Origin: CAYQUL01 sp964568925
GTDB taxonomy: Bacteria > Patescibacteriota > Microgenomatia > UBA8517
DNA length: 64,000 bases
NCBI GenBank assembly: GCA_964568925.1
Contig: CAZMSJ010000002.1
Location: forward strand, 59,493-123,492
Direction: 5' to 3'
Shown here: positions 1 through 8,625 of the stretch, in pieces
How positions within the stretch are numbered: position 1 is the stretch's first letter
Layout: each line of letters starts with the position of its first letter
Program-made: the position numbers and the translations under genes
The notes under the pieces: generated by a model
Databases searched by the model: none
What the model was told of the DNA's origin: nothing
What the model saw: the letters and a program-made list of their open reading frames with translations, nothing else

Positions 1-2070
1 AAGCTTTCACTTTTCCTCGGTGTTCTTTTCTTTGTAGCTGGGCTTGCAACCCTACCTCATTACGGAATTAACTGGGACACCATTAACCACTTGCCTCGAG
101 GACAAGCATATTTAAGATATATGCTCACGGGAAAGACCAACTACAATGATATGCAAGGTCTCTTTCAAGATTGGTTTAAATCAAGTGACTGGTTTTTTCA
201 AAACCCAGACTCATTATTTGTCCAAACGAACTTACCTGAAGGGAAATTTGTAAGCAGGAGTTACTATCAGAATGACAGTTTAAATTACGAATATTTTATA
301 GAGCATGATGGAGGAGGACATCCACCGCTTAGTGATATCTTGTCAGCTGCTACAAACCGATTACTGTACTCAAAGCTTCGCCTTATTAACGATGTCGATG
401 CCTACCATGTATATGGAGTAGTATTGGCTGCAGCTTTGATTGGTCTTGTTTATTATTGGACATCCCTCCGGTATGGCACAGGCGCAGGACTTATCGCAGC
501 TCTGTCGCTTGCCACCTATCCTCTCTTTTGGGCAGAGTCACACTTCAATACTGAAAAGGATATCCCTGAAGCCGTTTTCTGGTCTTTCTTTATGTTCGCT
601 GTGTGGAGTGCAGTAAAGACTAAAAAGCTTCGATGGTTTTTGTTAAGTGGTCTTTTTGCCGGACTTGCACTTGGTACAAAATTTAATATTCTGTTTAGCG
701 TTTTTGTCATTGTTCCCTGGTTCTTTATGTATCTTTTCGCTCGTAAAGATCGGTTTAAGTTCGCTCTCAAATATGTAAAAAGTGTAAAAGTTTGGTTTGG
801 GTTTCTGTTAATACCTGTGTTAATGGTTGGAGTCTTTATTTTATTCTGGCCATATTTGTGGGCAGACCCAATTGGTAGAGTGCAGTCTGTAATTTCTTTT
901 TATAAAGAAATTGGAACAACGAGTAGTGATTTGGCCCGTTTTAGAACACTTTTGGGATTTAATCTATTTCCTCTTATTTGGATTATTACAACTACCCCAC
1001 CGATTGTGTTGGCTTTATCAGTAATTGGAATTATCTATTCTGCTATTAAAGGGTTAAAGAGTGAGGATCACTTTGAATATCTCATACTCTTTTGGCTCCT
1101 TGTTCCAATAGCTCGAGTTGTTTGGCCACACGCAAATACCTATGGAGGAGTGAGACAGTTGATGGAGTATATTCCGGCAATGGCTATTCTGTCAGGAATT
1201 GGATTTTCTGCGCTTCTGAGTTTCTCTAGAAAGTATATGTATATGGCCCAAGCGTCTGTCGCTGTTGTTTTAATAGGTTTTGTCGTGTTAGTTAGTACCC
1301 TTATTAAAATTCATCCAAACGAAAATGTGTATTTCAATAGCCTCATTGGAGGATTGTCTGGTGCAAAAGAGCAAAACCTTCCATTTTGGGGTTTTAGCTT
1401 TGGAAATCCGTATCGTCAGGCAATTTCTTGGATCAATGCAAATGCAGAAGAAAACGCCACCCTTGTTTTTGCATATGAACTTATTCCTAATTTCCCGAGG
1501 TTATGGTTACGCCCTGATATTTTCCTCATAAATGCAGAGCGAAGTGGTTATCTTCAGAAAGGGGAGTACGCTGTCACTCTTAATTATCAAGGAACAGACA
1601 CCCGTTCCTACTACGATCTGTTTCTCACGAAGTATGTAAACCCTGTCTATACATCAAAGGTCGATGGAGTACCGGTTGTGACGGTTTGGAAAAACGATAA
1701 GGCTCATCTGAGTAAATCAATTGATGAACACGAAGTTCGAGGCGCAAGCTTTACCACAGACGATACGGGTATTCTTATTTCATTTAAAGAACCTATTCCA
1801 CTTTGGAGAATTGAGATCGATTTTTCAGAAAAGAATTGTAAGAAGCTTGTCTGGGGGTATACACAAACCTCACTCGATATGAAAACCTGGGATCGATTAC
1901 CTGGAACACTTCCTGAAGATTGGAGAATCTCAGCAATGGGTGAGCAGCCAAAGGCCGGTCGCTTTATCGAACCATTTGTTGGTGATAAAGCTCAATATGT
2001 TCGTTTTAATCTAAACCCAGTGGAAGCTTGTTTGAAGAAGATAACGAAGCTAAAGGTGTTTTCTCTTTAA
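1..2070 (+). CDS. GT-C (GT39/ArnT-like) glycosyltransferase, 5' partial
   Basis: Polytopic membrane protein of the GT39/ArnT type, expected to move a sugar from a polyprenyl-phosphate donor on the outer face of the membrane. The frame is open to the window edge, so the true start lies upstream; an internal TTG at 91 is not a convincing start. A membrane segment precedes an Asp in 'NWDTI' (residue 26 of the visible part), where this superfamily keeps its catalytic acid. About ten further hydrophobic segments follow to roughly residue 430. The last ~130 residues are soluble and beta-rich, resembling a discoidin-type carbohydrate-binding domain. Its stop overlaps the stop of the convergent GT2 gene by four bases. 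The GT-C fold is clear; the substrate is unknown. Confidence 0.8.
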   Translation, partial: KLSLFLGVLFFVAGLATLPHYGINWDTINHLPRGQAYLRYMLTGKTNYNDMQGLFQDWFKSSDWFFQNPDSLFVQTNLPEGKFVSRSYYQNDSLNYEYFIEHDGGGHPPLSDILSAATNRLLYSKLRLINDVDAYHVYGVVLAAALIGLVYYWTSLRYGTGAGLIAALSLATYPLFWAESHFNTEKDIPEAVFWSFFMFAVWSAVKTKKLRWFLLSGLFAGLALGTKFNILFSVFVIVPWFFMYLFARKDRFKFALKYVKSVKVWFGFLLIPVLMVGVFILFWPYLWADPIGRVQSVISFYKEIGTTSSDLARFRTLLGFNLFPLIWIITTTPPIVLALSVIGIIYSAIKGLKSEDHFEYLILFWLLVPIARVVWPHANTYGGVRQLMEYIPAMAILSGIGFSALLSFSRKYMYMAQASVAVVLIGFVVLVSTLIKIHPNENVYFNSLIGGLSGAKEQNLPFWGFSFGNPYRQAISWINANAEENATLVFAYELIPNFPRLWLRPDIFLINAERSGYLQKGEYAVTLNYQGTDTRSYYDLFLTKYVNPVYTSKVDGVPVVTVWKNDKAHLSKSIDEHEVRGASFTTDDTGILISFKEPIPLWRIEIDFSEKNCKKLVWGYTQTSLDMKTWDRLPGTLPEDWRISAMGEQPKAGRFIEPFVGDKAQYVRFNLNPVEACLKKITKLKVFSL

Positions 2071-3005
2071 AGGTATTTGTTTTTAATAATGTTCTCAATA
2101 CTGTCTCTCTTTTGGTTGTAGCTTGCTATCATTTCCCCCATAAGCCCCGTAACGATAAGTTGTACTCCAATGATCATAAGCAGCATACCTAAAATAAGTA
2201 ATGGTTGGTGAAATTGTATTCCTCCAGTCGTGATACGAAGATAGGTAATGTAGAGCCCAATTGCAAATCCACCAGAAAAAGATAATAACCCGAAACCGCC
2301 AAAAAAGTGACCTGGTCTGCGAATGTATCCAGTTAAAAACACCACCGTTAAGAGGTCCAAGAATCCCTTTATATTTCTTTCAATTCCGAATTTAGATTTT
2401 CCAAACTTTCTTGGATTATGTTTAACAACAATTTCGCCAACCTTGAAGTTTTGTTTTGCAGCCAGCACCGGGATATAGCGATATTGTTCACCATAGAGGT
2501 TAAGTGATTCAACGACTTCACGACGATATGCCTTATATCCACAGTTTGTATCGTGAACAGAAACTCCAGTTACTTTTCGAATAATAAAGTTTAGGATTCT
2601 AGATGGAATAACTTTGGATACTGGATCATGTCGCACCTTTTTCCATCCTGATACTAAATCGTAACCTTCTGCGATTTTTTTAAGAAAACGTGGAATTTCA
2701 TCAGGTTCATCTTGAAGATCAGCATCAAGAGTGAAAATAATTTCTCCCTTGGTATGCATAAATCCAGTTTCAAGTGCCATAGACTTTCCCCAATTTCCCC
2801 GGAGAGCGATTACTTTAATCTGTTTGTTTTTCTTGCGTAAATCAGTGAGTTTTTGGAGCGTTTTGTCTGTCGACCCGTCGTCGACAAATATAATTTCGTA
2901 TTTTCGTTTCAATTTAAGGCAGACAGATTCAATCTTCTTAGCCAAAATGGCAACAGATTCTTCCTCGTTCTTAGCTGGTATTACAAAACTTAATATATCT
3001 TTCAT
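2067..3005 (-). CDS. DPM1/GtrB-like polyprenyl-phosphate glycosyltransferase (GT2)
   Basis: GT2 enzyme of the dolichol-phosphate mannose synthase/GtrB/ArnC group, 312 aa. It probably charges polyprenyl phosphate with a sugar for the neighbouring GT-C enzymes. Visible motifs are 'FVDDGSTDKT' (nucleotide binding), 'DADLQDEPDEI' (metal-binding DxD and following acid) and 'NCGYKAYRR'. Two C-terminal membrane segments at about residues 235-300 are typical of GtrB-type proteins. The ATG at 3005 is preceded by AGAGGA seven bases upstream, one of the few plausible Shine-Dalgarno sites in this part of the window. It is divergent from the gene at 3049, 43 bases away. The donor sugar cannot be told from sequence. 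Confidence 0.88.
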   Translation of the reverse strand: MKDILSFVIPAKNEEESVAILAKKIESVCLKLKRKYEIIFVDDGSTDKTLQKLTDLRKKNKQIKVIALRGNWGKSMALETGFMHTKGEIIFTLDADLQDEPDEIPRFLKKIAEGYDLVSGWKKVRHDPVSKVIPSRILNFIIRKVTGVSVHDTNCGYKAYRREVVESLNLYGEQYRYIPVLAAKQNFKVGEIVVKHNPRKFGKSKFGIERNIKGFLDLLTVVFLTGYIRRPGHFFGGFGLLSFSGGFAIGLYITYLRITTGGIQFHQPLLILGMLLMIIGVQLIVTGLMGEMIASYNQKRDSIENIIKNKYL

Positions 3006-3036
3006 ACAAATATCCTCTTTTCGTGTATGATATCAC

Positions 3037-3042
3037 TAGACT
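3037..3042 (+). promoter_or_regulatory. -10 box TAGACT, leaderless start of 3049
   Basis: TAGACT ends six bases before the ATG at 3049, so transcription would begin at or next to the A of the start codon. A second candidate, TATGAT (3026-3031), would give a leader of about ten bases. No Shine-Dalgarno is present. Confidence 0.45.
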
Positions 3043-3048
3043 TACGGT

Positions 3049-3861
3049 ATGCCAAAAGTAACAATAATTATTACCACTAAGAATTCTGCAAAAACACTAG
3101 AACCTCTCCTTTCTAGCCTCAAAAAGCAGACGTACACTGATTTTGAGACTCTTGTTGTTGATAACAATTCAACTGATGTAACGAAGGAGATTTCAAATAA
3201 GTACAAAGCCTCTTTTTTTACAAAAGGGCCTGAGCGGAGTGTCCAAAGAAATTTTGGGGCAAGTAAGGCTAAGGGGAAATACCTCTTTTTCCTTGATTCG
3301 GATATGACTTTAAGTGAAACAGTCATTGCTGATTGTGTGAAGAAAATCTCTACTTCAGACTCAATTGGTGGTGTAATTGTTCCAGAGAAATCTTTTGGAA
3401 ATAATTTCTGGGCAAAAGCAAAAGCCTTTGAGCGTGAAATCAATGAAGGTGAGGCTTATTTCGAAGCAGCACGGTTTTTCCCGACAAAGGTTTTTGAAGA
3501 ATTTAAAGGATACCAGCCTGATATAACTGGCCCGGAAGACTGGGATCTTCCCAAGCGTATCTCGAAAAAATATCAAATAAAAAGAATTAGTAGTTATATT
3601 TTCCATAACGAGGGTTCTCCTACTCCACTAAAACTTATGAAACGAAAATATTACTATGGTTTAACAGCACATATTTATTTGCAAAAAAACAATCTACCTA
3701 CTTTTAGCAGTCAAACGGTCTATCTTTTGCGGCCGGCTTTTTACCGCCAATGGAAAAAATTACTTTCTAAACCATTGTTAACACTTGGTATGATCGTTTT
3801 GTTGTTTTTTGAAACATTGGGAGGGGGAGTTGGGTACATTCGGGGTAGATTCTCAATATGA
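3049..3861 (+). CDS. GT2 family glycosyltransferase
   Basis: Family 2 inverting glycosyltransferase, 270 aa, cytoplasmic GT-A domain with a C-terminal hydrophobic segment (about residues 240-262). The N-terminus carries the standard beta strand and 'VDNNSTD' nucleotide-binding motif; the metal-binding triplet is in 'LDSDMTLSE', and 'GPEDWDLPKR' holds the ED pair expected near the acceptor site. The stop overlaps the start of the next GT2 gene by four bases (ATGA), pointing to translational coupling. It likely adds one sugar to a lipid-linked oligosaccharide; the linkage is unknown. Confidence 0.87.
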   Translation: MPKVTIIITTKNSAKTLEPLLSSLKKQTYTDFETLVVDNNSTDVTKEISNKYKASFFTKGPERSVQRNFGASKAKGKYLFFLDSDMTLSETVIADCVKKISTSDSIGGVIVPEKSFGNNFWAKAKAFEREINEGEAYFEAARFFPTKVFEEFKGYQPDITGPEDWDLPKRISKKYQIKRISSYIFHNEGSPTPLKLMKRKYYYGLTAHIYLQKNNLPTFSSQTVYLLRPAFYRQWKKLLSKPLLTLGMIVLLFFETLGGGVGYIRGRFSI

Positions 3862-4880
3862 AAAAGCCACTTGTTTCAATTATCATCGTAAATTACAACG
3901 GGTATGACGTACTGGTCCCTTGCATTAAAAGTCTTCAAAAGCTTGAGTATTCAAATTTTGAAATAATTATTGTTGATAACGGTTCGGAGGATGCTTCAAT
4001 TGAGTTTATTAAGAATTTGAAAATTAAGAATGTATCGTTAATTCAAAGCTCAGAAAATCTTGGATTTGCAGGAGGAAACAATTTAGCACTAACCAAAGCA
4101 AAAGGTGAATACTTATTGCTCTTAAACAACGATACGGTTGTCCCATCAAATCTATTAACAGTTCTCGTTGATAAGCTTGAACAAGACCCAACAATCGGTG
4201 CCCTACAGCCAAAAATCAAATTTATGGATGAACCAAAGCGCCTCGATAACGCGGGTGCATTTTTAAATAGACTAGGGCTAACGGTTCATTGGGGGTTTGG
4301 AGAGATTGATCGTGATGAATTCGATCATGAAGCAGAAATATTCAGTGCAAAGGGTGCATGTCTACTTACCAGATCATCACTTGTAAAGCATATCGGCTTA
4401 TTTGATGATCATTTTGGATCATACTTTGAAGAAAGTGACTTTTGTTGGAGAGTATGGCTTGCGGGCTTTCGAGTCATCTATTACCCAAAAGTATCAATTT
4501 TGCATAAGGTTGGCTTTACCAGCGAAAAGATGGACACTGTTTTTGTGATGTTACATTCCACAAAAAACCGTATATTTTCGCTTTTTAAAAACCTTTCATT
4601 CATAAATCTCTTTTTGATATTTCTACCTCATCTCGCATTTTTGTGTATGCTTGGAACATACTACTTAGTTAAGTTACAGCCTAAAAAGGCATGGATGCTT
4701 TTTGGAGCGATCTGGTGGAACATAACTCATGCTGGTCTGTTAGCTAAAGAGCGGAGTGCAACCCAAAAATTACGTACTGTCTCTGACATTTCGTTAACCA
4801 ATAAAATCATGAGGCCACTTGATATACCAGCTCTCTTTCGTCATTTTAAAAAGGTAGAAGCAAATTTAGATAGAACCTGA
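3858..4880 (+). CDS. Rhamnosyltransferase-like GT2 glycosyltransferase
   Basis: GT2 enzyme of the WbbL/rhamnosyltransferase type, 340 aa. Motifs seen: 'IVDNGSED' near residue 40, 'NNDTVVP' (DxD equivalent) near residue 91, and 'FEESDFCWRVW' near residue 192, the ED/W signature of this group. A single C-terminal hydrophobic segment sits at about residues 250-275. It is translationally coupled to the preceding GT2 through ATGA. The rhamnosyltransferase label rests on family resemblance and the donor is not proven. Confidence 0.87.
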   Translation: MKKPLVSIIIVNYNGYDVLVPCIKSLQKLEYSNFEIIIVDNGSEDASIEFIKNLKIKNVSLIQSSENLGFAGGNNLALTKAKGEYLLLLNNDTVVPSNLLTVLVDKLEQDPTIGALQPKIKFMDEPKRLDNAGAFLNRLGLTVHWGFGEIDRDEFDHEAEIFSAKGACLLTRSSLVKHIGLFDDHFGSYFEESDFCWRVWLAGFRVIYYPKVSILHKVGFTSEKMDTVFVMLHSTKNRIFSLFKNLSFINLFLIFLPHLAFLCMLGTYYLVKLQPKKAWMLFGAIWWNITHAGLLAKERSATQKLRTVSDISLTNKIMRPLDIPALFRHFKKVEANLDRT

Positions 4881-4886
4881 TACAGT
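4881..4886 (+). promoter_or_regulatory. -10 box TACAGT, leaderless start of 4893
   Basis: TACAGT ends six bases before the ATG at 4893, with no Shine-Dalgarno between. The spacing matches the leaderless arrangement seen at several other starts in the window. Confidence 0.5.
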
Positions 4887-4892
4887 ATCACT

Positions 4893-5561
4893 ATGAAATC
4901 TTTTCCAAAGACTATACCAATTAATGGTCGAGTACGTGTATGTTTAGAATTGTTGCGTGGGGAGAGTATTAAAAACAAACAAATTATTGATGTTGGATCT
5001 ACGTTTGGTTGGTTAGCTCGTGAAATAGAGAAGGATAAGCCTAAGGGATATATTGGAGTGGAGCCAAATGCAGAAGCAGTAGCTTTTTCAAAAAAGAATG
5101 CTAAATACGCACAATTTTTCGAAGGAGATGCCGCACATATGCCGATAAAAAATGGCATAGGAGACATTGCTGTTTTCTTTGATGTTATTGAACATGTCCC
5201 CGTTGATACTGAAATTGAATGTTTAAAAGAAATTCATCGTGTATTAAAGCCAAAAGCAACACTTCTTCTTTCAACCCCATTTGATCATCCGGTTACAAAA
5301 TTACTAGATCCTGCCTACTATTTTGGACACCGTCACTATACAAAGGAAAGGCTACAAAAAATGCTAAAGCAGTCAGGATTTACATTAGAGAGTTTTGAAG
5401 TACGTGGTGGTTATGTTTCTCTGACATATATGATTCTTTTTTATATAGCCAAATGGGTTTTCAATAAGGATCTTAATGGTACTTGGATTCAGAAAGAGGA
5501 CGATAAGTCATATTCAAAAGAAGGTATCGCAACAGTGTATTTGAAGGCTGTTAAAAAGTAA
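4893..5561 (+). CDS. Class I SAM-dependent methyltransferase
   Basis: Methyltransferase with the Rossmann-like SAM fold, 222 aa. Motif I reads 'IIDVGSTFGWLA' (residues ~30-41), followed by an acidic residue in 'VEPNAE', and a motif II-like 'VFFDVIEHVP' near residue 95. This type (Methyltransf_11) commonly methylates sugars or glycolipids, which fits its position among glycosyltransferases, but the substrate is unknown. It ends two bases before the convergent radical SAM gene and has its own leaderless promoter. Confidence 0.82.
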   Translation: MKSFPKTIPINGRVRVCLELLRGESIKNKQIIDVGSTFGWLAREIEKDKPKGYIGVEPNAEAVAFSKKNAKYAQFFEGDAAHMPIKNGIGDIAVFFDVIEHVPVDTEIECLKEIHRVLKPKATLLLSTPFDHPVTKLLDPAYYFGHRHYTKERLQKMLKQSGFTLESFEVRGGYVSLTYMILFYIAKWVFNKDLNGTWIQKEDDKSYSKEGIATVYLKAVKK

Positions 5562-5563
5562 TA

Positions 5564-7174
5564 TTACCCTCGTTTTAATATCTTTGAAGGAATGGACTGC
5601 CCCATTGAGTGTTCAAATTGTTGGAGTCTATTATGTCCAATTTGATTTAGCTGTAATTTCTCTCTGGTATAACCTTCTGCAATTTCTCTTAATTGTACTA
5701 ATTCTTGTGCATTGAGATAGTCTGTCCACACATATGCCGTGTATTCTCCAGGTACACCTTTGTAGTAATTTGCATCTTTCAAATAATCGACTTCACTACT
5801 CCATAACCGGGCAACTTCGCCATTTTTTTTGTTTTTCATTTCATACAACCACGCATTTCTTTCAGGTACATATACTGAGTGATCAAAATATGGTGAACCA
5901 GGGTATTGGGTGATAATTGTCCAGTCAACGTCGTCACCAACTGACAGGTTATTTGAAACCCACTCAATTGATTCTCCAATAGTTGTTTCACTCTCACCTG
6001 GATGTCCGATTGACATAAGTGCTTTGAAACTAAGACCTGCATTATGTGCGGTTTCTACACAGCGACTGTTAATTGCTCGTGAGGTGTGCTTTTTCATGAC
6101 AGACAGTATGCTGTCGCTTCCAGATTCAACTCCAGACAAGAGTATTTTAAATCCTGCTTGATACATGAGACGAGCTTGCTCAGGGGTAAAGAGCTCAGCT
6201 TTGACAAAACCTCTAAATCTCATTTCATGCCCCAATCTGTCTTGCATATCAATTAGCCCGGTACAGAGTTTTTCAAGGTTTGATGGAGAAACATTCAATT
6301 CGTCATCGTAGAACATAACGCCACCGTAGGGGGTGTCAGTATCAAGTGAAGGAGTAACGACTGATTCAATTTCTCGAATCACATCGTTGATGTCTCGAGT
6401 TCGTGCTATTCGAAATACTTGTGAATCACGTCCTCCACAAAAACCACATTCAAATGGACACCCAAGTTGGCCAATAACTGAGAATGCTCTTCTTCCGTCA
6501 ATTGAATAATGGTAACTATCAAGATCAATTAAATGTCTTGCTGGATGCTCAAAGCTTTCGAGTGTCCCTTTCTGTAAAAAGAGCGGTGACTTAGTCGTGC
6601 TGCTATCGATTACTTGTTGAGTTTGATCTGGGTCTATTGCATAAAAAATTGATTCTTCTCCATCACCTGACACTATGCGATCAAACAAATTTGTGAGCTG
6701 CATAAAGGCGTGTGTTCCACGTCCTTTTCTTCCTGTTTTTGCATCTTCAGTAAAAGCTGCGTGTGTAAGTGTCGCGTGTGGCCCTCCAAGGATGACTGTT
6801 GACTGTGAACTTACATCTTTGATTGCTTGAGTGATTGATGCTGCCGTTGGAATTTGTGGTGTCGTGGCTGTAATTCCATAAACGGCATCCTGATTTTCAG
6901 CTGCATATTGTCTGACGATATCAAGATAATTTGAGTAACCTGACAAATCTAAAACATTTGTTTGATTTCCGTTTTTTGATAATTCAGCTGCAACTTTCAA
7001 AGGACCGAGAAACGGAAATACTCGTTCATCTGCAAGAAACGGAGAAGGGGGAATAACAATTGTTACTGGAATGTCTCGTACCTTTTCTTTTTGTTCCTGA
7101 AGGGGCGTAATGCGCTCAGAGAATTCGACGTTTGAGTTTGATGGAGATTTTTGTTCGAATTCGTAACGTGACAT
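5564..7174 (-). CDS. B12-binding-type radical SAM protein
   Basis: Radical SAM enzyme of the cobalamin-binding class, 536 aa. Residues ~36-170 form a Rossmann-like B12-binding type domain with 'LGGPH' near 129-133 and 'VSGDGEESI' near 168-176. The iron-sulfur motif CxxxCxxC is at C239, C243 and C246. The usual DxHxxG cobalamin-ligand motif is not visible, so any cobalamin would bind base-on or not at all. Such enzymes typically methylate or rearrange unreactive carbons; here a sugar or lipid carrier is possible but unproven. The ATG at 7174 is preceded, on the minus strand, by TACTTT six bases upstream, so it may be leaderless. Confidence 0.82.
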   Translation of the reverse strand: MSRYEFEQKSPSNSNVEFSERITPLQEQKEKVRDIPVTIVIPPSPFLADERVFPFLGPLKVAAELSKNGNQTNVLDLSGYSNYLDIVRQYAAENQDAVYGITATTPQIPTAASITQAIKDVSSQSTVILGGPHATLTHAAFTEDAKTGRKGRGTHAFMQLTNLFDRIVSGDGEESIFYAIDPDQTQQVIDSSTTKSPLFLQKGTLESFEHPARHLIDLDSYHYSIDGRRAFSVIGQLGCPFECGFCGGRDSQVFRIARTRDINDVIREIESVVTPSLDTDTPYGGVMFYDDELNVSPSNLEKLCTGLIDMQDRLGHEMRFRGFVKAELFTPEQARLMYQAGFKILLSGVESGSDSILSVMKKHTSRAINSRCVETAHNAGLSFKALMSIGHPGESETTIGESIEWVSNNLSVGDDVDWTIITQYPGSPYFDHSVYVPERNAWLYEMKNKKNGEVARLWSSEVDYLKDANYYKGVPGEYTAYVWTDYLNAQELVQLREIAEGYTREKLQLNQIGHNRLQQFEHSMGQSIPSKILKRG

Positions 7175-7180
7175 GATGCT

Positions 7181-7186
7181 AAAGTA
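7181..7186 (-). promoter_or_regulatory. -10 box TACTTT, leaderless start of the radical SAM gene
   Basis: Reading the minus strand, TACTTT ends six bases before the ATG at 7174, the spacing seen at other leaderless starts here. The hexamer is weak, so this is tentative. Confidence 0.35.
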
Positions 7187-7217
7187 TCATGCAAACAACG
7201 TGAAGCGTCAAGCTATA

Positions 7218-7916
7218 TTATCTTAATTGCCACCACAGTTTAAATGCGTTGGAAAATGTAGCAAACACTACGTTCCACTTTGCGTTTTTCACTTCACCAG
7301 AAATTCTTGGATGATAATAACTTGGTGCTTCTACAATTCGTAGACCTTTCTTTCGGAATTTAACAAGAATCTCAGTCAGGATAAATATGCCACCCAACGC
7401 TTCAAGTCTCACTCTTTTAACAGCATTTGTTCTCCATATATTTACCCAGCCAACATCCATGTATTTAACATCAAACAACATAAGAAGAAGCAACAGATAT
7501 CCATATGAGAAGAATATTCGTTTTGTTGCATAATCGGTTCTTCCTCCTCGATACCCGAGTATCAAGTCAGCTTCATCAAGAACCTCAAAACAGTGGCGCA
7601 TATCATCTACCAGAAATTGACCATCAGCTGGCATGTATGCAACAAATTCCTTTGTAGATTTTTTAATTCCAGCAAGCATTGCTCTACTAAATCCAACATT
7701 TTTATCCATCTGAACAACTGTGACTTCTTTGCATTTCTCAGCGACTTGCTTTGCAATTTTGGCTGTTTTGTCATGACTTCCATCATCAACTAGGATTATT
7801 TCCCAGTCTTTAAAATACTTTGGAAGTTTTTTGATTGAATCCCTAAGCACAAGTCGAACGTTTTCTTCTTCGTTGTATGCAGGAATTACAATTGAAATTG
7901 AGTGTCCTTTCTTCAT
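7218..7916 (-). CDS. DPM1-like GT2 glycosyltransferase
   Basis: GT2 enzyme resembling dolichol-phosphate mannose synthase, 232 aa from the chosen ATG. Motifs: 'VDDGSHDKT' near residue 42, 'MPADGQFLVDD' (DxD-like) near residue 96 and a hydrophobic stretch at about 135-155. A TTG at 7937 would add seven residues, but the ATG at 7916 is better placed against the conserved N-terminal beta strand and has TATAGT seven bases upstream on the minus strand. It probably makes a polyprenyl-phosphate sugar; unlike the gene at 2067 it lacks a paired C-terminal membrane hairpin. Confidence 0.83.
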   Translation of the reverse strand: MKKGHSISIVIPAYNEEENVRLVLRDSIKKLPKYFKDWEIILVDDGSHDKTAKIAKQVAEKCKEVTVVQMDKNVGFSRAMLAGIKKSTKEFVAYMPADGQFLVDDMRHCFEVLDEADLILGYRGGRTDYATKRIFFSYGYLLLLLMLFDVKYMDVGWVNIWRTNAVKRVRLEALGGIFILTEILVKFRKKGLRIVEAPSYYHPRISGEVKNAKWNVVFATFSNAFKLWWQLR

Positions 7917-7923
7917 AAGCCAC

Positions 7924-7929
7924 ACTATA
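7924..7929 (-). promoter_or_regulatory. -10 box TATAGT for the GT2 gene ending at 7218
   Basis: On the minus strand TATAGT lies seven bases before the ATG at 7916, consistent with leaderless transcription, and argues against the upstream TTG at 7937. Confidence 0.45.
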
Positions 7930-7965
7930 TCAGTCAATTGCCATTTATTCTATAAATAAATTTGC

Positions 7966-7971
7966 TACAAT
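7966..7971 (+). promoter_or_regulatory. -10 box TACAAT, leaderless start of 7978
   Basis: TACAAT ends six bases before the GTG at 7978, placing the transcription start on the initiator codon. There is no Shine-Dalgarno. Confidence 0.5.
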
Positions 7972-7977
7972 CGACTG

Positions 7978-8625
7978 GTGAAGCAAAACGCAAAAAACAA
8001 AGTCATTAGTCTCTATCAGAAGGGTAGTTATACTCGTCTCTTCTCATATATACGTTTTTGGGATGCACCCTACTCACAAGTAGAAAAGCTTATTCCAAAA
8101 AAAGGCACAATAGTTGAACTAGGTTGCGGTGAAGGGCTCTTCAGCAACTTCCTTGCTGTTTCAGAACCAAAAAGAAAAGTTATTGGTATTGAGATTGATA
8201 AAAATCGTTTTAAAAATGCAGATAAGGGTTTACCAAATGCCACTTTCTCATATGGTGACATAACAAAGGTTACGATTCCAAAAGCTGATACTGTAGTGCT
8301 TTTCCATGTATTGCATCACCTTCGTTCATATACAGCACAATCCACACTCTTAAGACGTGTTTCTTTAGGTATCCCTAAAAACGGGCGATTGATTGTGGTT
8401 GAGGTTGAACCAGTATTTTCATTCAAATATTTTGTAACTTGGTTTACTGATCATTTCTTAGTACCTTGGCTTTTTGAAAAACGATTCTATTCGCCTATTT
8501 ATTTTAGAGAGGCACAGGATTGGAAGGAACAATTTACTGAACTTAATTTTGATGTAAAGATAAAGCGATATCGAAAAAATATGCCGTTTTCACATATTGT
8601 CTATGAATGTATCAAGATTAAGTAA
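7978..8625 (+). CDS. Class I SAM-dependent methyltransferase
   Basis: Methyltransferase of about 215 aa with motif I 'IVELGCGEGLFS' (residues ~45-56), 'IGIEIDKNR' for ribose binding and 'VVLFHVLHHL' as motif III. It starts with GTG directly after a leaderless-type -10 box. The C-terminus has a hydrophobic patch near residues 145-165 that might touch the membrane. It is followed by a GT-C gene that overlaps its end, so the two are probably co-transcribed. Substrate unknown; modification of a glycan or lipid-linked sugar is inferred only from context. Confidence 0.8.
   Translation: MKQNAKNKVISLYQKGSYTRLFSYIRFWDAPYSQVEKLIPKKGTIVELGCGEGLFSNFLAVSEPKRKVIGIEIDKNRFKNADKGLPNATFSYGDITKVTIPKADTVVLFHVLHHLRSYTAQSTLLRRVSLGIPKNGRLIVVEVEPVFSFKYFVTWFTDHFLVPWLFEKRFYSPIYFREAQDWKEQFTELNFDVKIKRYRKNMPFSHIVYECIKIK

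Noticed and set aside
7917..7937. Upstream TTG start for the GT2 gene ending at 7218
   Set aside because: The extension covers a good -10 box and precedes the conserved N-terminal strand; the ATG at 7916 is better.
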